Of a stretch of DNA of 64,000 nt, positions 15,665 through 24,697 are shown in pieces. The stretch comes from PALSA-1316 sp964499365. GTDB taxonomy: Bacteria > Nitrospirota > Thermodesulfovibrionia > Thermodesulfovibrionales > UBA6898. The DNA lies in contig CAZCKU010000004.1 of the NCBI GenBank assembly GCA_964499365.1, forward strand, positions 1 through 64,000, in the 5' to 3' direction. Every line of letters starts with the position of its first letter. Position 1 is the stretch's first letter. Both the position numbers and the translations under genes were made by a program. The notes beneath the pieces are model-generated. The model was not told where the DNA came from. It was given only the letters and a program-made list of their open reading frames with translations, and did no database searches.

Positions 15665-18514
15665 TTACACCATCTCCACCAGTTCAGGCCTGGCCGTAAA
15701 GAGGATATATCCCTTTGTCTTTATCCTGAACATCTTTTCGACAGCTTCGCAATAGATATCTATCTGAAAACGGTATTGTTCTGCAAGCGGCCCTGCCTCT
15801 TTCTCGGAGACCGGGAAGGTCTTGTAGTCGTAGACATGCGCAATATTATCACGGATGATCATACGGTCAAGTCTGCCGCGGTAGATGGTGCTGCCTTTCT
15901 GGAGGACAAACGGGAGTTCTGTATACGAATTTTCGGCAGGCAGCAGGATTGATTCAAGAAAAGGCGAGTCCTGAAGTTTGGCCATATCACGGGCAATGAT
16001 TTTTGTATAGTGTGCTGCAGTCTCTTCATCCTGAACCTCTCTTCTGAGGAGGTCCGCTATCCGGCCGTCGAGGTCAGATGGCAGCAGCAGGCCCCGGGAT
16101 ATTTCCTCAAAGATGCGGTGGAAGAGACTGCCGAGGATCCTCCAGTCCTCCCCCTGCTTTCTTTCGATCTCCAGCATCTCGGTTACATCCACCCAGCGCA
16201 CGGCGTCTGATTCAGGGCCTGTGGCCGGTCTGATGGCATCGGCATAGACCGGCTCCTGAAAGAATGTTGACCTGCCATCCAGGCTTACTCCCCTGATCTC
16301 TTCCGGCGCTGCCGTTATCTCTTCTTCCCCGATTACGGTGAACAGGCCCGGGCATCCTGCGGCCTTCGAGATGCTACCCTCGAACGCCTCCTCGATATAG
16401 GCGAGCTTGCCTGTGATCTTCGGCTCTCCTTTTTTGTCACTCTTGACCGATCCGCTCATGATCAGCCGGTCCATGGCCCGGGTGACAGCAACATAGAAGA
16501 GGCGCTTTTCCTCTTCAGCCTCTTTGGCCTTACGGAGGATGAAGAGGGCCTGTTTGTTCCTCCCGGCCGGATCCTCTTCATAGGCGAACGCCACCGCATG
16601 ATCGACCTCATCGATGCAGACCGCACCGGTCCTTGAAGACGGCGTCTCATCGAGGGAGGGGAGAAAGACGATCGGGAACTGAAGACCCTTTGAGCCGTGC
16701 ACGGTCATGATCTTTACCGCATTGAGCGTGTCGGTGTTCACCGTGGCCTTAGCCTCGTTGCTCTGCTTTGAGATGATCAGCTGCTCCCTGATCTCGATCA
16801 GGGAAAGGGCTTCTGCCTCGTAGCCCTCCAGGATGCCCAGAAACTTCCTGATATTTGCATGCCTCTGCTGCTCCCAGAAGATAGTCCAGCCCCCGGTCCG
16901 GACCAGGAACTCCTCGACCAGGACCGCAAGAGGCATGACCATGGTCTTTTCCCTGAATTCCTCAAGAAGGGCGGCCGCCTTTTTACACAGAGGAGATGCC
17001 GCGGTCTTCAACCTTTCGAAGAGCGGCAATTCATGGCTGCTCAGCAGCCCGAGCAGCAGGGACTCCGGCACCCTGACCAGAGGACTCCGCAGGACTACAT
17101 AGAGGCTGAAGTTGTCATAGGGATCGGCCAGGACCGTGACAAGCTCCCTCAGGAGCGCCACCTCGGGCTCTTCATAAAATCCGATGCCGCCGACCACGAC
17201 ATACGGGATGTTTTTTGTGCGCAGCGAGGTCTCAAAAGATGTTAGGTGCGTGCGGTTTCTGAGGAGTATGCAGATATCCGAGAAGCGGACAGGGTTTGCC
17301 GCATCGCCGGGAGACTCCTTGCCCTGGACCAGGGAGAGTATCCTGCCGGAAATATGAGAGGCCTCACTCAGACGCGTCTGTTTTGACGTCTCCCTGCCAC
17401 GCACCAGCATTACCTCGACCTTGCCCTCACCCCGCCGGGTCGGAGCAAAACCGGAGTAGGTTGTCTTCCACGGCTCCGGCCCCGTGGCGGTCATGATCCG
17501 GCTGAAGAGGCTGTTGGCGAAGGCTATGATCGCCGGGAGGCTCCGGTAATTCTCCTGCACCTCAAGGTAGAGCGCCTCGCTGCCGAGCCATTCTCTGAAC
17601 TGGCGCTTCACCTCCTGAAAGACCGAGACATTGGCGCCCCTGAACAGATAGATCGACTGTTTTTCGTCGCCGACAAGAAAGACTGTCGGGGTCTTCCCCT
17701 GGGACCTCTTCGAGCCGAGGCCCGAGCGCCATTCCTCGGTCAGGGCATCGATTATCCGCCACTGGACTGAGTTCGTATCCTGGAACTCGTCGACCAGTAT
17801 GTGGTCTGTATGTTCGTCAAAGGCATAGAGGATGTTGAGCCATTCCGGGTTCGTCGTGATTGCCCGGTAGGCAAGTACCTCCATGTCGTTAAAATCGATA
17901 ACGCCCCGGGCCAGTTTTGCGGCCTGATAGGAGTCGAAGCACCGGCGGTAGAGATCAAGGAGGTGGCTCTCCTCAGCAGGCAGGGCAGGGGCCTGCTGCA
18001 CGAGCAGGAATTCGGTATAGGGACGCCTGGAATGGATTGCCGTCAGCGTGCTGTACAGCCCGCTCCACCCCTTGATACCCTTGTACTTCAGGTAGTTGAA
18101 GAAGAGCGAGGGGTGCTTCCGCTCCTGCCGTATGGCCTCATACACAGACTCGGTCCAGAGCTGTTTTGCCTGAAACTCATCGAGGACATCGATCGCCGGG
18201 TTCAGACCGAGGTCCAGTGCAAACCGTGTGATCAGCTTTCTGCAGAAGGCGTGTATGGTCGTGATCCTCATGAGGGGGATCTTCTCCATGATTTCATTGA
18301 ACAGTCCGGGTTTTTCCCTGAGCATGATCGAGAGGATCCGGTCTTTCATCTCGGCCGCTGCCTTTTCCGTAAAGGTGATGGCGAGTATCTTCTCGATCGA
18401 AGAACCGCTTTCGAGCAGGGAGATATACCGGCGGCTCAGCTTCTCGGTCTTGCCGGAGCCTGCAGGCGCCGAGATAATAACGCTCCGGCGGGGATCGAGA
18501 TATTCTTCAGTCAT
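15665..18514 (-). CDS. addA: AddA/RecB-like UvrD-family helicase-nuclease
   Basis: This 949-aa protein is a superfamily 1A helicase. Walker A is APAGSGKTEKL (about 15-25), then motif Ia TFTEKAAAEM, motif II VDEFQDTNSVQWR, motif III VGDEKQSIYLFRGA, motif V VKIMTVHGSKGLQFPIVF and motif VI LFYVAVTRAMDRL. A C-terminal PD-(D/E)XK nuclease domain has YRGRLDRMI and VYDYKTF. It should unwind and resect double-strand breaks for RecA-dependent repair together with the AddB-like partner. Its start overlaps the end of that gene by 8 bp. It is shorter than typical AddA (about 1200 aa). Members are often annotated only as UvrD-helicase domain-containing proteins. Confidence 0.85.
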   Translation of the reverse strand: MTEEYLDPRRSVIISAPAGSGKTEKLSRRYISLLESGSSIEKILAITFTEKAAAEMKDRILSIMLREKPGLFNEIMEKIPLMRITTIHAFCRKLITRFALDLGLNPAIDVLDEFQAKQLWTESVYEAIRQERKHPSLFFNYLKYKGIKGWSGLYSTLTAIHSRRPYTEFLLVQQAPALPAEESHLLDLYRRCFDSYQAAKLARGVIDFNDMEVLAYRAITTNPEWLNILYAFDEHTDHILVDEFQDTNSVQWRIIDALTEEWRSGLGSKRSQGKTPTVFLVGDEKQSIYLFRGANVSVFQEVKRQFREWLGSEALYLEVQENYRSLPAIIAFANSLFSRIMTATGPEPWKTTYSGFAPTRRGEGKVEVMLVRGRETSKQTRLSEASHISGRILSLVQGKESPGDAANPVRFSDICILLRNRTHLTSFETSLRTKNIPYVVVGGIGFYEEPEVALLRELVTVLADPYDNFSLYVVLRSPLVRVPESLLLGLLSSHELPLFERLKTAASPLCKKAAALLEEFREKTMVMPLAVLVEEFLVRTGGWTIFWEQQRHANIRKFLGILEGYEAEALSLIEIREQLIISKQSNEAKATVNTDTLNAVKIMTVHGSKGLQFPIVFLPSLDETPSSRTGAVCIDEVDHAVAFAYEEDPAGRNKQALFILRKAKEAEEEKRLFYVAVTRAMDRLIMSGSVKSDKKGEPKITGKLAYIEEAFEGSISKAAGCPGLFTVIGEEEITAAPEEIRGVSLDGRSTFFQEPVYADAIRPATGPESDAVRWVDVTEMLEIERKQGEDWRILGSLFHRIFEEISRGLLLPSDLDGRIADLLRREVQDEETAAHYTKIIARDMAKLQDSPFLESILLPAENSYTELPFVLQKGSTIYRGRLDRMIIRDNIAHVYDYKTFPVSEKEAGPLAEQYRFQIDIYCEAVEKMFRIKTKGYILFTARPELVEMV

Positions 18515-21272
18515 CAGATGCCTCTTCCGCCGCGCCGCAGCCGGCGGGGGATCTTCTGCTGCCCGAGACGTTGATGTACGGGCAATAGGGGACCTCGGCG
18601 CAGCTTGTGCAGAAAAACTCTTCGAGGGGACGCGCGATAAAGTCTCCCGCCTGCATGCGGCCGACAGTCTCGGCGAGGTATGACAGCGCGCTGTCGATAT
18701 AGTTGTCGATGCTGTTTTTGTCCCGGCTGGTCGGTATCCACTTGATGGAGATGCTGTTCAGTGAATAGATGCCAGCCTTTAAAACAGCCATACCGCGGTT
18801 GCGGAGCATGGCGGCATAGAGCGGAAGCTGAAGGTCTTTTCCTGACTTGATAACTGCAGAGCCGATGTCCGCGGCCCCGGTCTTGTAATCGATGATACGG
18901 AAGCTGGCGGAATCTGAATCGACGCGGTCGATCTTGCCTTTCAGAGATATACCCGGCAGCACCTCCTCCTCCGCGATCTCCATCTCGAGTCTGAAGGGCA
19001 TAAAGCCCTCTCCCCTGAAGACGGTTTCCAGGTCGATGATCTCGGGCAGGACAGCCAGGAAGGAGGCCCGCAGGAGATCTCGCCAGTACGCATCAAGGTG
19101 ATAGTTCCGCACCTCGGAATCGAATATGCCGCAGGCCCTTGTATGCAGATTGTTATCTGAACCGGTCATGCCGGTAAACAGCCTCTCCATGACGGCATGA
19201 AAGAGCGTCCCGAGGATCCTGGCCTCGATGCCGTACTCAGTAATGCGGGAGGCCTCCAGTCCCAGGATCTTCTCGAGATAGAACCGGCGCGGGCATTTTC
19301 GGTAGTTGTCGACATCGGTCACGCGGAGCGGCATTGAGAGGCGTCCCTTCCTGAGCCTGTTCATGGCCTTTGCATCAGGAGAGATCTCTTTGATCATCTC
19401 TTCGAACGGCCTGAAGCCTTTTTTGACCTGGTGTTCCTGCCGGCTCAGGACACCGTAGACCCTTTCCTCCCTTTCTTTTCCCCAGGGCAGGTATGGTGAC
19501 TGGAGAAAGACCTTGTCTCCTTCGACAGAAGGGTAGGAGAGGTGCCTGTGCGCAGATGCACCGACCGTCCTGAGGAAGTAGACCTTCTGCGTATGCAGAT
19601 AGGTGGCGAGCCCGGTCAGTCCCGATTCCCTCCGGATGCTGTCTGGCAGAACATGGTCAACAGGAGGTTTCGCCGGCATCTCGCCGTCCTTCAGCCCGCA
19701 GAAATAGAGGTGGTCGGGCTCGAGGCCGCGAGTTTCAGCAAACTCCATGACCTGGATGCCCTCTGTCTCGCTGATATATTCAGGCGCGTTGAGGATGTGA
19801 CGCAGAAATTCAGCATACCGCGACAGGCCGACCGTGGCCCTGCCGGCAAGTTCGGGCAGGATATTCAGCACGACGAGGGCATCGTCAAACCGTTTTTGCA
19901 GGCCCTCTTCGGCAGAGAACCCGAGGTCCTTCATCACCGTCAGGATGACAGTCCTGATGGTGGGTGCCGTCGCCCCGTCCCTCAGGACTGTCATCGGATA
20001 GAGGATTTCAAAGACCTGCCTGAGCGCAGGGCCGAACCGGCCAAGGACATTCCGGTCAGCCGCATCGGGGTTGATATTCTCCCACGCCTCCCTGCCTTTT
20101 ACAATGCCGCATTTCAGTGATATTGCAGGGGCCCACTGCCTGACTAACTCCGGGATATTCGCAAAATACGGAGAGTTCAGAAATGCGGTAAACTTCTGCC
20201 GCGGGAAGTCATCGGCGACCGCCTCGATGAGATAGAGCAGGTCCCGGAGGGGCGCCTTCTGAGCATAGGGCTGCTGCATGGTCATGCTGTACGGAAGCCC
20301 GTACCGTGTCAGGACCCGCACGAACAGGGACCGGTACGTCGAGAGCTGCGGCGCCGTCAGGACGATCGAATCGGAAGGCCTGACGGCGCCCGCGATATAG
20401 AGGTTCTTGATATGCCGCGCGATCCCCTCGACTTCGTCTTCGATGTCCGCATACCTGATATAGGACATATCTGTTTCGGGCTTTCCTCCAATCACCTCTT
20501 CGTGCATGCGGAATGTTGAGCGCAGGTGGTCAAGATACCCGGCCGGCGCCTCGGCCTGAAGGGTGAAGGGATACGTCATCAGGACCGCATCTGACAGTCT
20601 GATCAGGCCCTCGAGCAGGACAAGCTCTGCGCGGGTCATGTCGTAGAAGCCGTCGATGACCAGCCTCGGAATCCTGCGCGTCATGGTGCTGACGGCCGAG
20701 CAGCTCCTGATCAGTATATCGTCTTCGTCGGCGTACCCTGCTGAGGAGAGTCTGGTTTGATATTGTTCGAAGGTCCCGAAGGCCCTGTCGAGCGAACTGA
20801 TCATGTCCTCGGGAAGACCCCTGCGCTGAAAGGTTTCGCGGAGTTCCTGCCGGATCGCCGGCAGGTCCTTCGAAGGATAATGCTGTTTCAGTTCCTTCAT
20901 GATGTCCGCCAGGATACTTGCATGGCCGACAGCGAGGCTCGATATCTCAGATATCAGGAGCGGGGCAAGTGTATCGGGAAATATCCTGCTGCGGGTGTTG
21001 TAGCTGAAGAAAGACCTGGCCATCTGCTTGAGTGTAACAAAGCCGGGTGGTATGTACGGTCCGGTCACCATCCGGTGAAACCTTTGCCGGGCATCCCGCA
21101 GCTTTCGGGGTGTGGGTGCGATATAGGTGATCAGGGAATAGTCGGGCCACGCAAGACCTGCGACGGCTTCTTTGAGCACGTGGTCGGTCACCCCGCGGGC
21201 AGAGACCGGAAATTTCAACAAGCGAATTCCTGTCAGGGAAGGCGCCGGGGTGTGTTCCACCGTATCAGACAT
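18507..21272 (-). CDS. addB: AddB-like PD-(D/E)XK nuclease subunit
   Basis: This 921-aa protein resembles AddB-type subunits: an inactivated helicase-like N-terminal two thirds and a C-terminal nuclease. The nuclease part has LKGKIDRVD and FRIIDYKTGAADIG (about 790-825). Four cysteines, one in NYRKCPRRFYLEKIL and three in CTSCAEVPYCPY, match the pattern that binds a 4Fe-4S cluster in AddB. No intact Walker A is visible near the N-terminus, where IAPTPRKLRDARQRF replaces it, so ATPase activity probably belongs to the partner only. It is the first gene of a two-gene operon with the helicase. It functions in DNA end resection; subunit naming is by analogy. Confidence 0.8.
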   Translation of the reverse strand: MSDTVEHTPAPSLTGIRLLKFPVSARGVTDHVLKEAVAGLAWPDYSLITYIAPTPRKLRDARQRFHRMVTGPYIPPGFVTLKQMARSFFSYNTRSRIFPDTLAPLLISEISSLAVGHASILADIMKELKQHYPSKDLPAIRQELRETFQRRGLPEDMISSLDRAFGTFEQYQTRLSSAGYADEDDILIRSCSAVSTMTRRIPRLVIDGFYDMTRAELVLLEGLIRLSDAVLMTYPFTLQAEAPAGYLDHLRSTFRMHEEVIGGKPETDMSYIRYADIEDEVEGIARHIKNLYIAGAVRPSDSIVLTAPQLSTYRSLFVRVLTRYGLPYSMTMQQPYAQKAPLRDLLYLIEAVADDFPRQKFTAFLNSPYFANIPELVRQWAPAISLKCGIVKGREAWENINPDAADRNVLGRFGPALRQVFEILYPMTVLRDGATAPTIRTVILTVMKDLGFSAEEGLQKRFDDALVVLNILPELAGRATVGLSRYAEFLRHILNAPEYISETEGIQVMEFAETRGLEPDHLYFCGLKDGEMPAKPPVDHVLPDSIRRESGLTGLATYLHTQKVYFLRTVGASAHRHLSYPSVEGDKVFLQSPYLPWGKEREERVYGVLSRQEHQVKKGFRPFEEMIKEISPDAKAMNRLRKGRLSMPLRVTDVDNYRKCPRRFYLEKILGLEASRITEYGIEARILGTLFHAVMERLFTGMTGSDNNLHTRACGIFDSEVRNYHLDAYWRDLLRASFLAVLPEIIDLETVFRGEGFMPFRLEMEIAEEEVLPGISLKGKIDRVDSDSASFRIIDYKTGAADIGSAVIKSGKDLQLPLYAAMLRNRGMAVLKAGIYSLNSISIKWIPTSRDKNSIDNYIDSALSYLAETVGRMQAGDFIARPLEEFFCTSCAEVPYCPYINVSGSRRSPAGCGAAEEASDD

Positions 21273-21382
21273 GCAGATCCGCCCTGTACGGGATATCGTC
21301 CCGGAGTGGCCTTACGCGGGCAGGGCTATTACTGAGGGCACAGCCGGGGTGCTGATCACAGGAACAAGACAAACAGGCGGCC

Positions 21383-23533
21383 TCAATTGAAGGTCAGCTT
21401 CTTATGTTCGGCAATAAGATCGAGGATCACCGATTCCGCCTCGCGCACATATGCATCTTCGCGCACTTCCTTGTTCCAGAGTTCTCTCTTTTCATCTTCT
21501 GAAAGGGAGCCGGTTGACTTTTTGTCTGCACCGTGGCGGCCATGCGGGCCTTTGGATTCTTTTTCCCTCATGGCGCGCGTCTCGTCGAGTTCCTTCTTTG
21601 CGATGTCGATATTCAGCGACCTGACGGTCTTCTTCTGCTCGTCTGTTGTGATTTTGCTGAAGGCCTCGATTTCGAGGAAATCCTTTTTGTTCTTTATTCG
21701 CTGCGCACTCTTTTCCTTCAGTTCGGGAATATGCGTCACAGGGTTCTGCCACCGGGAGTACCGTGCCGCATTGATGGTGTCCCAGGGCAGTGCGTAGTCA
21801 AGATGCTGCTCGCCGCTCTTCAGCCCTGTGAATCTGTCAGGCAGGACAATGTCCGGGGTTATGCCGCGATATTGTGTCGAGGCACCTGTTATGCGGTAGA
21901 ACTTCTGGGTTGTCAGTTTCAGTGCCCCGAGAGGCTTCAGGTGGTCCATATTCTGGAAAGGCATTTCATCGTTGAGGTCGACGATCGTCTGAACAGTGCC
22001 TTTGCCGTGCGTATGCTCCCCGCCGATGATCACTGCGCGGCCATAGTCCTGCAGGGCGCCGGCAAGGATTTCTGAGGCGGAGGCGCTGAACTTGTTCACC
22101 AGGACGATGATCGGACCGTCATAGACAATACCGGGGTCGTCGTCAGACAGGACCGAGACCTTGCCGTCGATCCCTTTTACCTGGACGACAGGCCCGCTGG
22201 TGATGAACAGGCCTGCTGTCTTTACCGCGTCGGTGAGTGCTCCGCCGCCGTTGTTTCTGAGGTCGAGGATCAGCCCTGCTATTTTCGAGGATTCAAACTT
22301 CTTCATCTCTTTTCTGACGTCGTCCGTGGAATTCCGCCCGCTTCCGCCGAACCTGGTCTTCTCGAAATCCCGGTAAAAGGTCGGTATCTTTATGTATCCG
22401 AAGGGCTTTCCGTTCTGTCCGTCGTCCAGCAGCATGCCCTTGACAAAACCGTCCTCGAGCTGGACCACATCGCGAATAAGGGTGATGGTGGCGAGAGCCC
22501 CGCCCGGCTTCCTGACGGTCAGCGTCACCTCAGTCCCTTTTTTGCCCCGGATATGCTTAATGGCGTCGCGCAGCTTCATGTCGGTGATCTCGACCGGCTC
22601 GCCTTTGCCTTCCCGCACCTTCAGGATGGTATCCTCGGGCTGCAGAGAACCCTGACGATAGGCAGGACCCCCGGGTACGATGCTCACCACCTTGACGTAT
22701 CCGTCTTCCTCCTTCAGTGTCGCCCCGATGCCCTCGAGCTGCCCCTTCATGCCGATGTCAAAGTCTTCCTTGTCCATGGGGGGAAGATAGTCCGTATGCG
22801 GATCAAAGGCCTTGGAGAAGGAATCAAAATAGCGGTCAAAACGGTCACGCTGTTTTTCCTGCATCAGGCGGGTGAAGATCGTCTCATAGGTCTTCAGGAT
22901 CTTCTCACGCGCGGTCGCGGCGAGTTCCTTATCGGACTTCACCTCTGTTTTGTGTCCTGCCTTCTCGTCCTTACGGAGCGCCGTCTCATCCTCAACAAGG
23001 GCAAGATAGCGGTGGAGGACCTGGTATTTGAGGGTCTTGCGCCACCTCTCGCGCAGATCGTCCATCGACGAGCAGTAACCGATCTTATCGAAGTCTGTTT
23101 CGATTGTTTCATTGTCGGAGAAATCGAATTCCCTGGACAGGATATCCCGGACCATCTCCCGGATGACCGGTATGCGCTGACCGAGGATCTCCGACACCCT
23201 GACAGGGAGCTGCATATTCCCGGCCCTCATCTCGTCGTCGATCCTGTCGGCATAGACGTTCAGGCTTTCGACATCTTGTTTGATCAGATACCGCTTCTGG
23301 GGATCGAGCTGCTTCAGATAGACCTTGAACGCTGCCCTTGAAAGCTCGTCGTCGATCTTTTTTCCCGCGAAATGGTATTTGCCGAGGTCATTGACGATCA
23401 TATAGGACAACAGTTTAGCCCTGTTCTCCTCGATTTTGGCCGGATCTTCGTTCCCGTGGGAGGGGGCAAGGTTGAACGAGAAGAGGCAGAGAATAAGAAT
23501 AAGCAGAAATTTTCTCAAGGTGCCCAGTTGCAT
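21383..23533 (-). CDS. prc: Carboxy-terminal processing protease Prc (tail-specific protease)
   Basis: This 716-aa periplasmic protease has a signal peptide (FLLILILCLFSFNLAPSHG). The N-terminal helical domain includes MIVNDLGKYHFAGKKIDDELS. A PDZ domain (about 255-330) has GIGATLKEEDGYVKVVSIVPGG. The S41 catalytic domain has LRNNGGGAL, NKFSASASEILAGALQDYGRA (nucleophilic Ser) and THGKGTVQ (general-base Lys). A DUF3340-like C-terminus follows. Prc degrades or trims periplasmic proteins and peptidoglycan hydrolases by recognising their C-termini. Its promoter abuts the start codon, suggesting little or no leader. It is divergent from ftsY. Confidence 0.92.
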   Translation of the reverse strand: MQLGTLRKFLLILILCLFSFNLAPSHGNEDPAKIEENRAKLLSYMIVNDLGKYHFAGKKIDDELSRAAFKVYLKQLDPQKRYLIKQDVESLNVYADRIDDEMRAGNMQLPVRVSEILGQRIPVIREMVRDILSREFDFSDNETIETDFDKIGYCSSMDDLRERWRKTLKYQVLHRYLALVEDETALRKDEKAGHKTEVKSDKELAATAREKILKTYETIFTRLMQEKQRDRFDRYFDSFSKAFDPHTDYLPPMDKEDFDIGMKGQLEGIGATLKEEDGYVKVVSIVPGGPAYRQGSLQPEDTILKVREGKGEPVEITDMKLRDAIKHIRGKKGTEVTLTVRKPGGALATITLIRDVVQLEDGFVKGMLLDDGQNGKPFGYIKIPTFYRDFEKTRFGGSGRNSTDDVRKEMKKFESSKIAGLILDLRNNGGGALTDAVKTAGLFITSGPVVQVKGIDGKVSVLSDDDPGIVYDGPIIVLVNKFSASASEILAGALQDYGRAVIIGGEHTHGKGTVQTIVDLNDEMPFQNMDHLKPLGALKLTTQKFYRITGASTQYRGITPDIVLPDRFTGLKSGEQHLDYALPWDTINAARYSRWQNPVTHIPELKEKSAQRIKNKKDFLEIEAFSKITTDEQKKTVRSLNIDIAKKELDETRAMREKESKGPHGRHGADKKSTGSLSEDEKRELWNKEVREDAYVREAESVILDLIAEHKKLTFN

Positions 23534-23538
23534 ACTCT

Positions 23539-23568
23539 ATAATAACGGTATATTTCATGGTTTAGCAA
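23539..23568 (-). promoter_or_regulatory. Promoter of prc, apparently leaderless
   Basis: Read on the minus strand: TTGCTA (23568-23563), an 18-bp spacer and TATTAT (23544-23539). The predicted start falls at or within a base or two of the prc ATG (23533), which has no Shine-Dalgarno sequence. Confidence 0.5.
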
Positions 23569-23625
23569 CATGATCACTCCGGCGGTTGCCGGACTTTATC
23601 CTGAGGGCCGCTTCATGCCGATTAT

Positions 23626-23654
23626 TTGAAAGTATGCTGTTGAAGTGCTATGCT
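23626..23654 (+). promoter_or_regulatory. Promoter of ftsY
   Basis: TTGAAA (23626-23631), a 17-bp spacer and TATGCT (23649-23654). The ATG follows at 23690 with TGAGGAG as ribosome-binding site. Confidence 0.55.
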
Positions 23655-23689
23655 AAAACCCGGTATTCCAAATATCCTGAGGAGAACAG

Positions 23690-24595
23690 ATGGGATTTTT
23701 TGACAGGCTTAAAGAGGGGCTGAGCAAGACCAAGAAGAATTTTGTCGAGAAGGTTGAGACGATCTTCGCCGGCAGGGCCATAGACGCTGAGACGCTGGAG
23801 GAACTTGAAGAGACGCTGATTCTTTCGGACGTCGGAGGCAGGAGCGCGGCAGAGATCGTCGGCCATCTCAAAGATAAGGTGGACAGGGGGGAGGTGAAGG
23901 ATACCTCTCTTGTGAGGGAGTTTCTGAAGACAGAGATGACCCGGATGCTTGGGACCCCTCAGCCGCTCGTGGTCTTTGGGGAGAAGCCTTTTGTGATCCT
24001 GACCGTCGGGGTAAACGGCGCCGGCAAGACGACGACGATCGGCAAGCTCGCCGCGCGGTTCAGGGACCAGGGCCATTCGGTACTGCTGGCTGCGGGCGAC
24101 ACCTTCAGGGCGGCCGCCATAGAACAGCTCGAGATATGGTCAGCCAGGGCAGGGGCCCAGGTTGTGAAACATCAGAGCGGCTCGGACCCCTCTGCAGTTG
24201 TGTTCGATGCAGTTGAGGCCGCCCGTGCAAGGGCGGTCGACGTTGTCATCATTGATACGGCCGGACGGCTGCATACCAAGAGTTCCCTTATGGAGGAGCT
24301 GAAGAAGATCAAGCGTGTATGCGGCAAGGCACTGCCGGGTTCACCCCATGAAATACTGCTGGTTGTGGATGCGACGAACGGCCAGAATGCCCTGAAGCAG
24401 GCAGAGATATTCAACGAGGCTGTGGGCCTGACCGGCATCGCCCTGACCAAGCTTGACGGCACGGCCAAGGGCGGGATCGTCTTTGCCATAAAGAAAGAGC
24501 TTAACATCCCGGTGAAACTGATCGGGGTAGGTGAAGGGGTCGACGACCTCCAGGACTTCGTCCCCGGCGAGTTCGTCAGGGCGCTGTTCGAATAA
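23690..24595 (+). CDS. ftsY: Signal recognition particle receptor FtsY
   Basis: This 301-aa SRP GTPase has the short amphipathic N-terminus MGFFDRLKEGLSKTKKNF, which can bind membrane, and then the NG domain. G1 is GVNGAGKTTTIGKLA (about 104-118), followed by GDTFRAAAIEQL, G3 DTAGRLHTKSSL and G4 TKLDGTAKGG, with the closing GVGEGVDDLQDF motif. It receives ribosome-SRP complexes at the membrane and passes them to SecYEG. The long acidic A domain of E. coli FtsY is missing, as in many bacteria. It is transcribed alone, convergent with the UbiD-family gene. Confidence 0.96.
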   Translation: MGFFDRLKEGLSKTKKNFVEKVETIFAGRAIDAETLEELEETLILSDVGGRSAAEIVGHLKDKVDRGEVKDTSLVREFLKTEMTRMLGTPQPLVVFGEKPFVILTVGVNGAGKTTTIGKLAARFRDQGHSVLLAAGDTFRAAAIEQLEIWSARAGAQVVKHQSGSDPSAVVFDAVEAARARAVDVVIIDTAGRLHTKSSLMEELKKIKRVCGKALPGSPHEILLVVDATNGQNALKQAEIFNEAVGLTGIALTKLDGTAKGGIVFAIKKELNIPVKLIGVGEGVDDLQDFVPGEFVRALFE

Positions 24596-24612
24596 GCATG
24601 TTGTCTGCACGC

Positions 24613-24638
24613 TTCCCTCTTTGCAGGAGGGGGATTTT
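24613..24638. terminator. Possible terminator between convergent ftsY and ubiD-family genes
   Basis: TTCCCTC and GAGGGGGA form an imperfect hairpin with a 7-nt loop, followed by TTTT on the + strand. It is weak, but no other structure is seen in the 100-bp gap. Confidence 0.4.
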
Positions 24639-24697
24639 ATAGAGCCCTGCCTGTCACATTCCCACCGGCTGTCCGCTCGGGTAAAGGTCGGACCTCG

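Noticed and set aside
22553..23341. 262-codon plus-strand frame
   Set aside because: It lies antisense to the conserved prc catalytic region; its composition follows the complementary codons.
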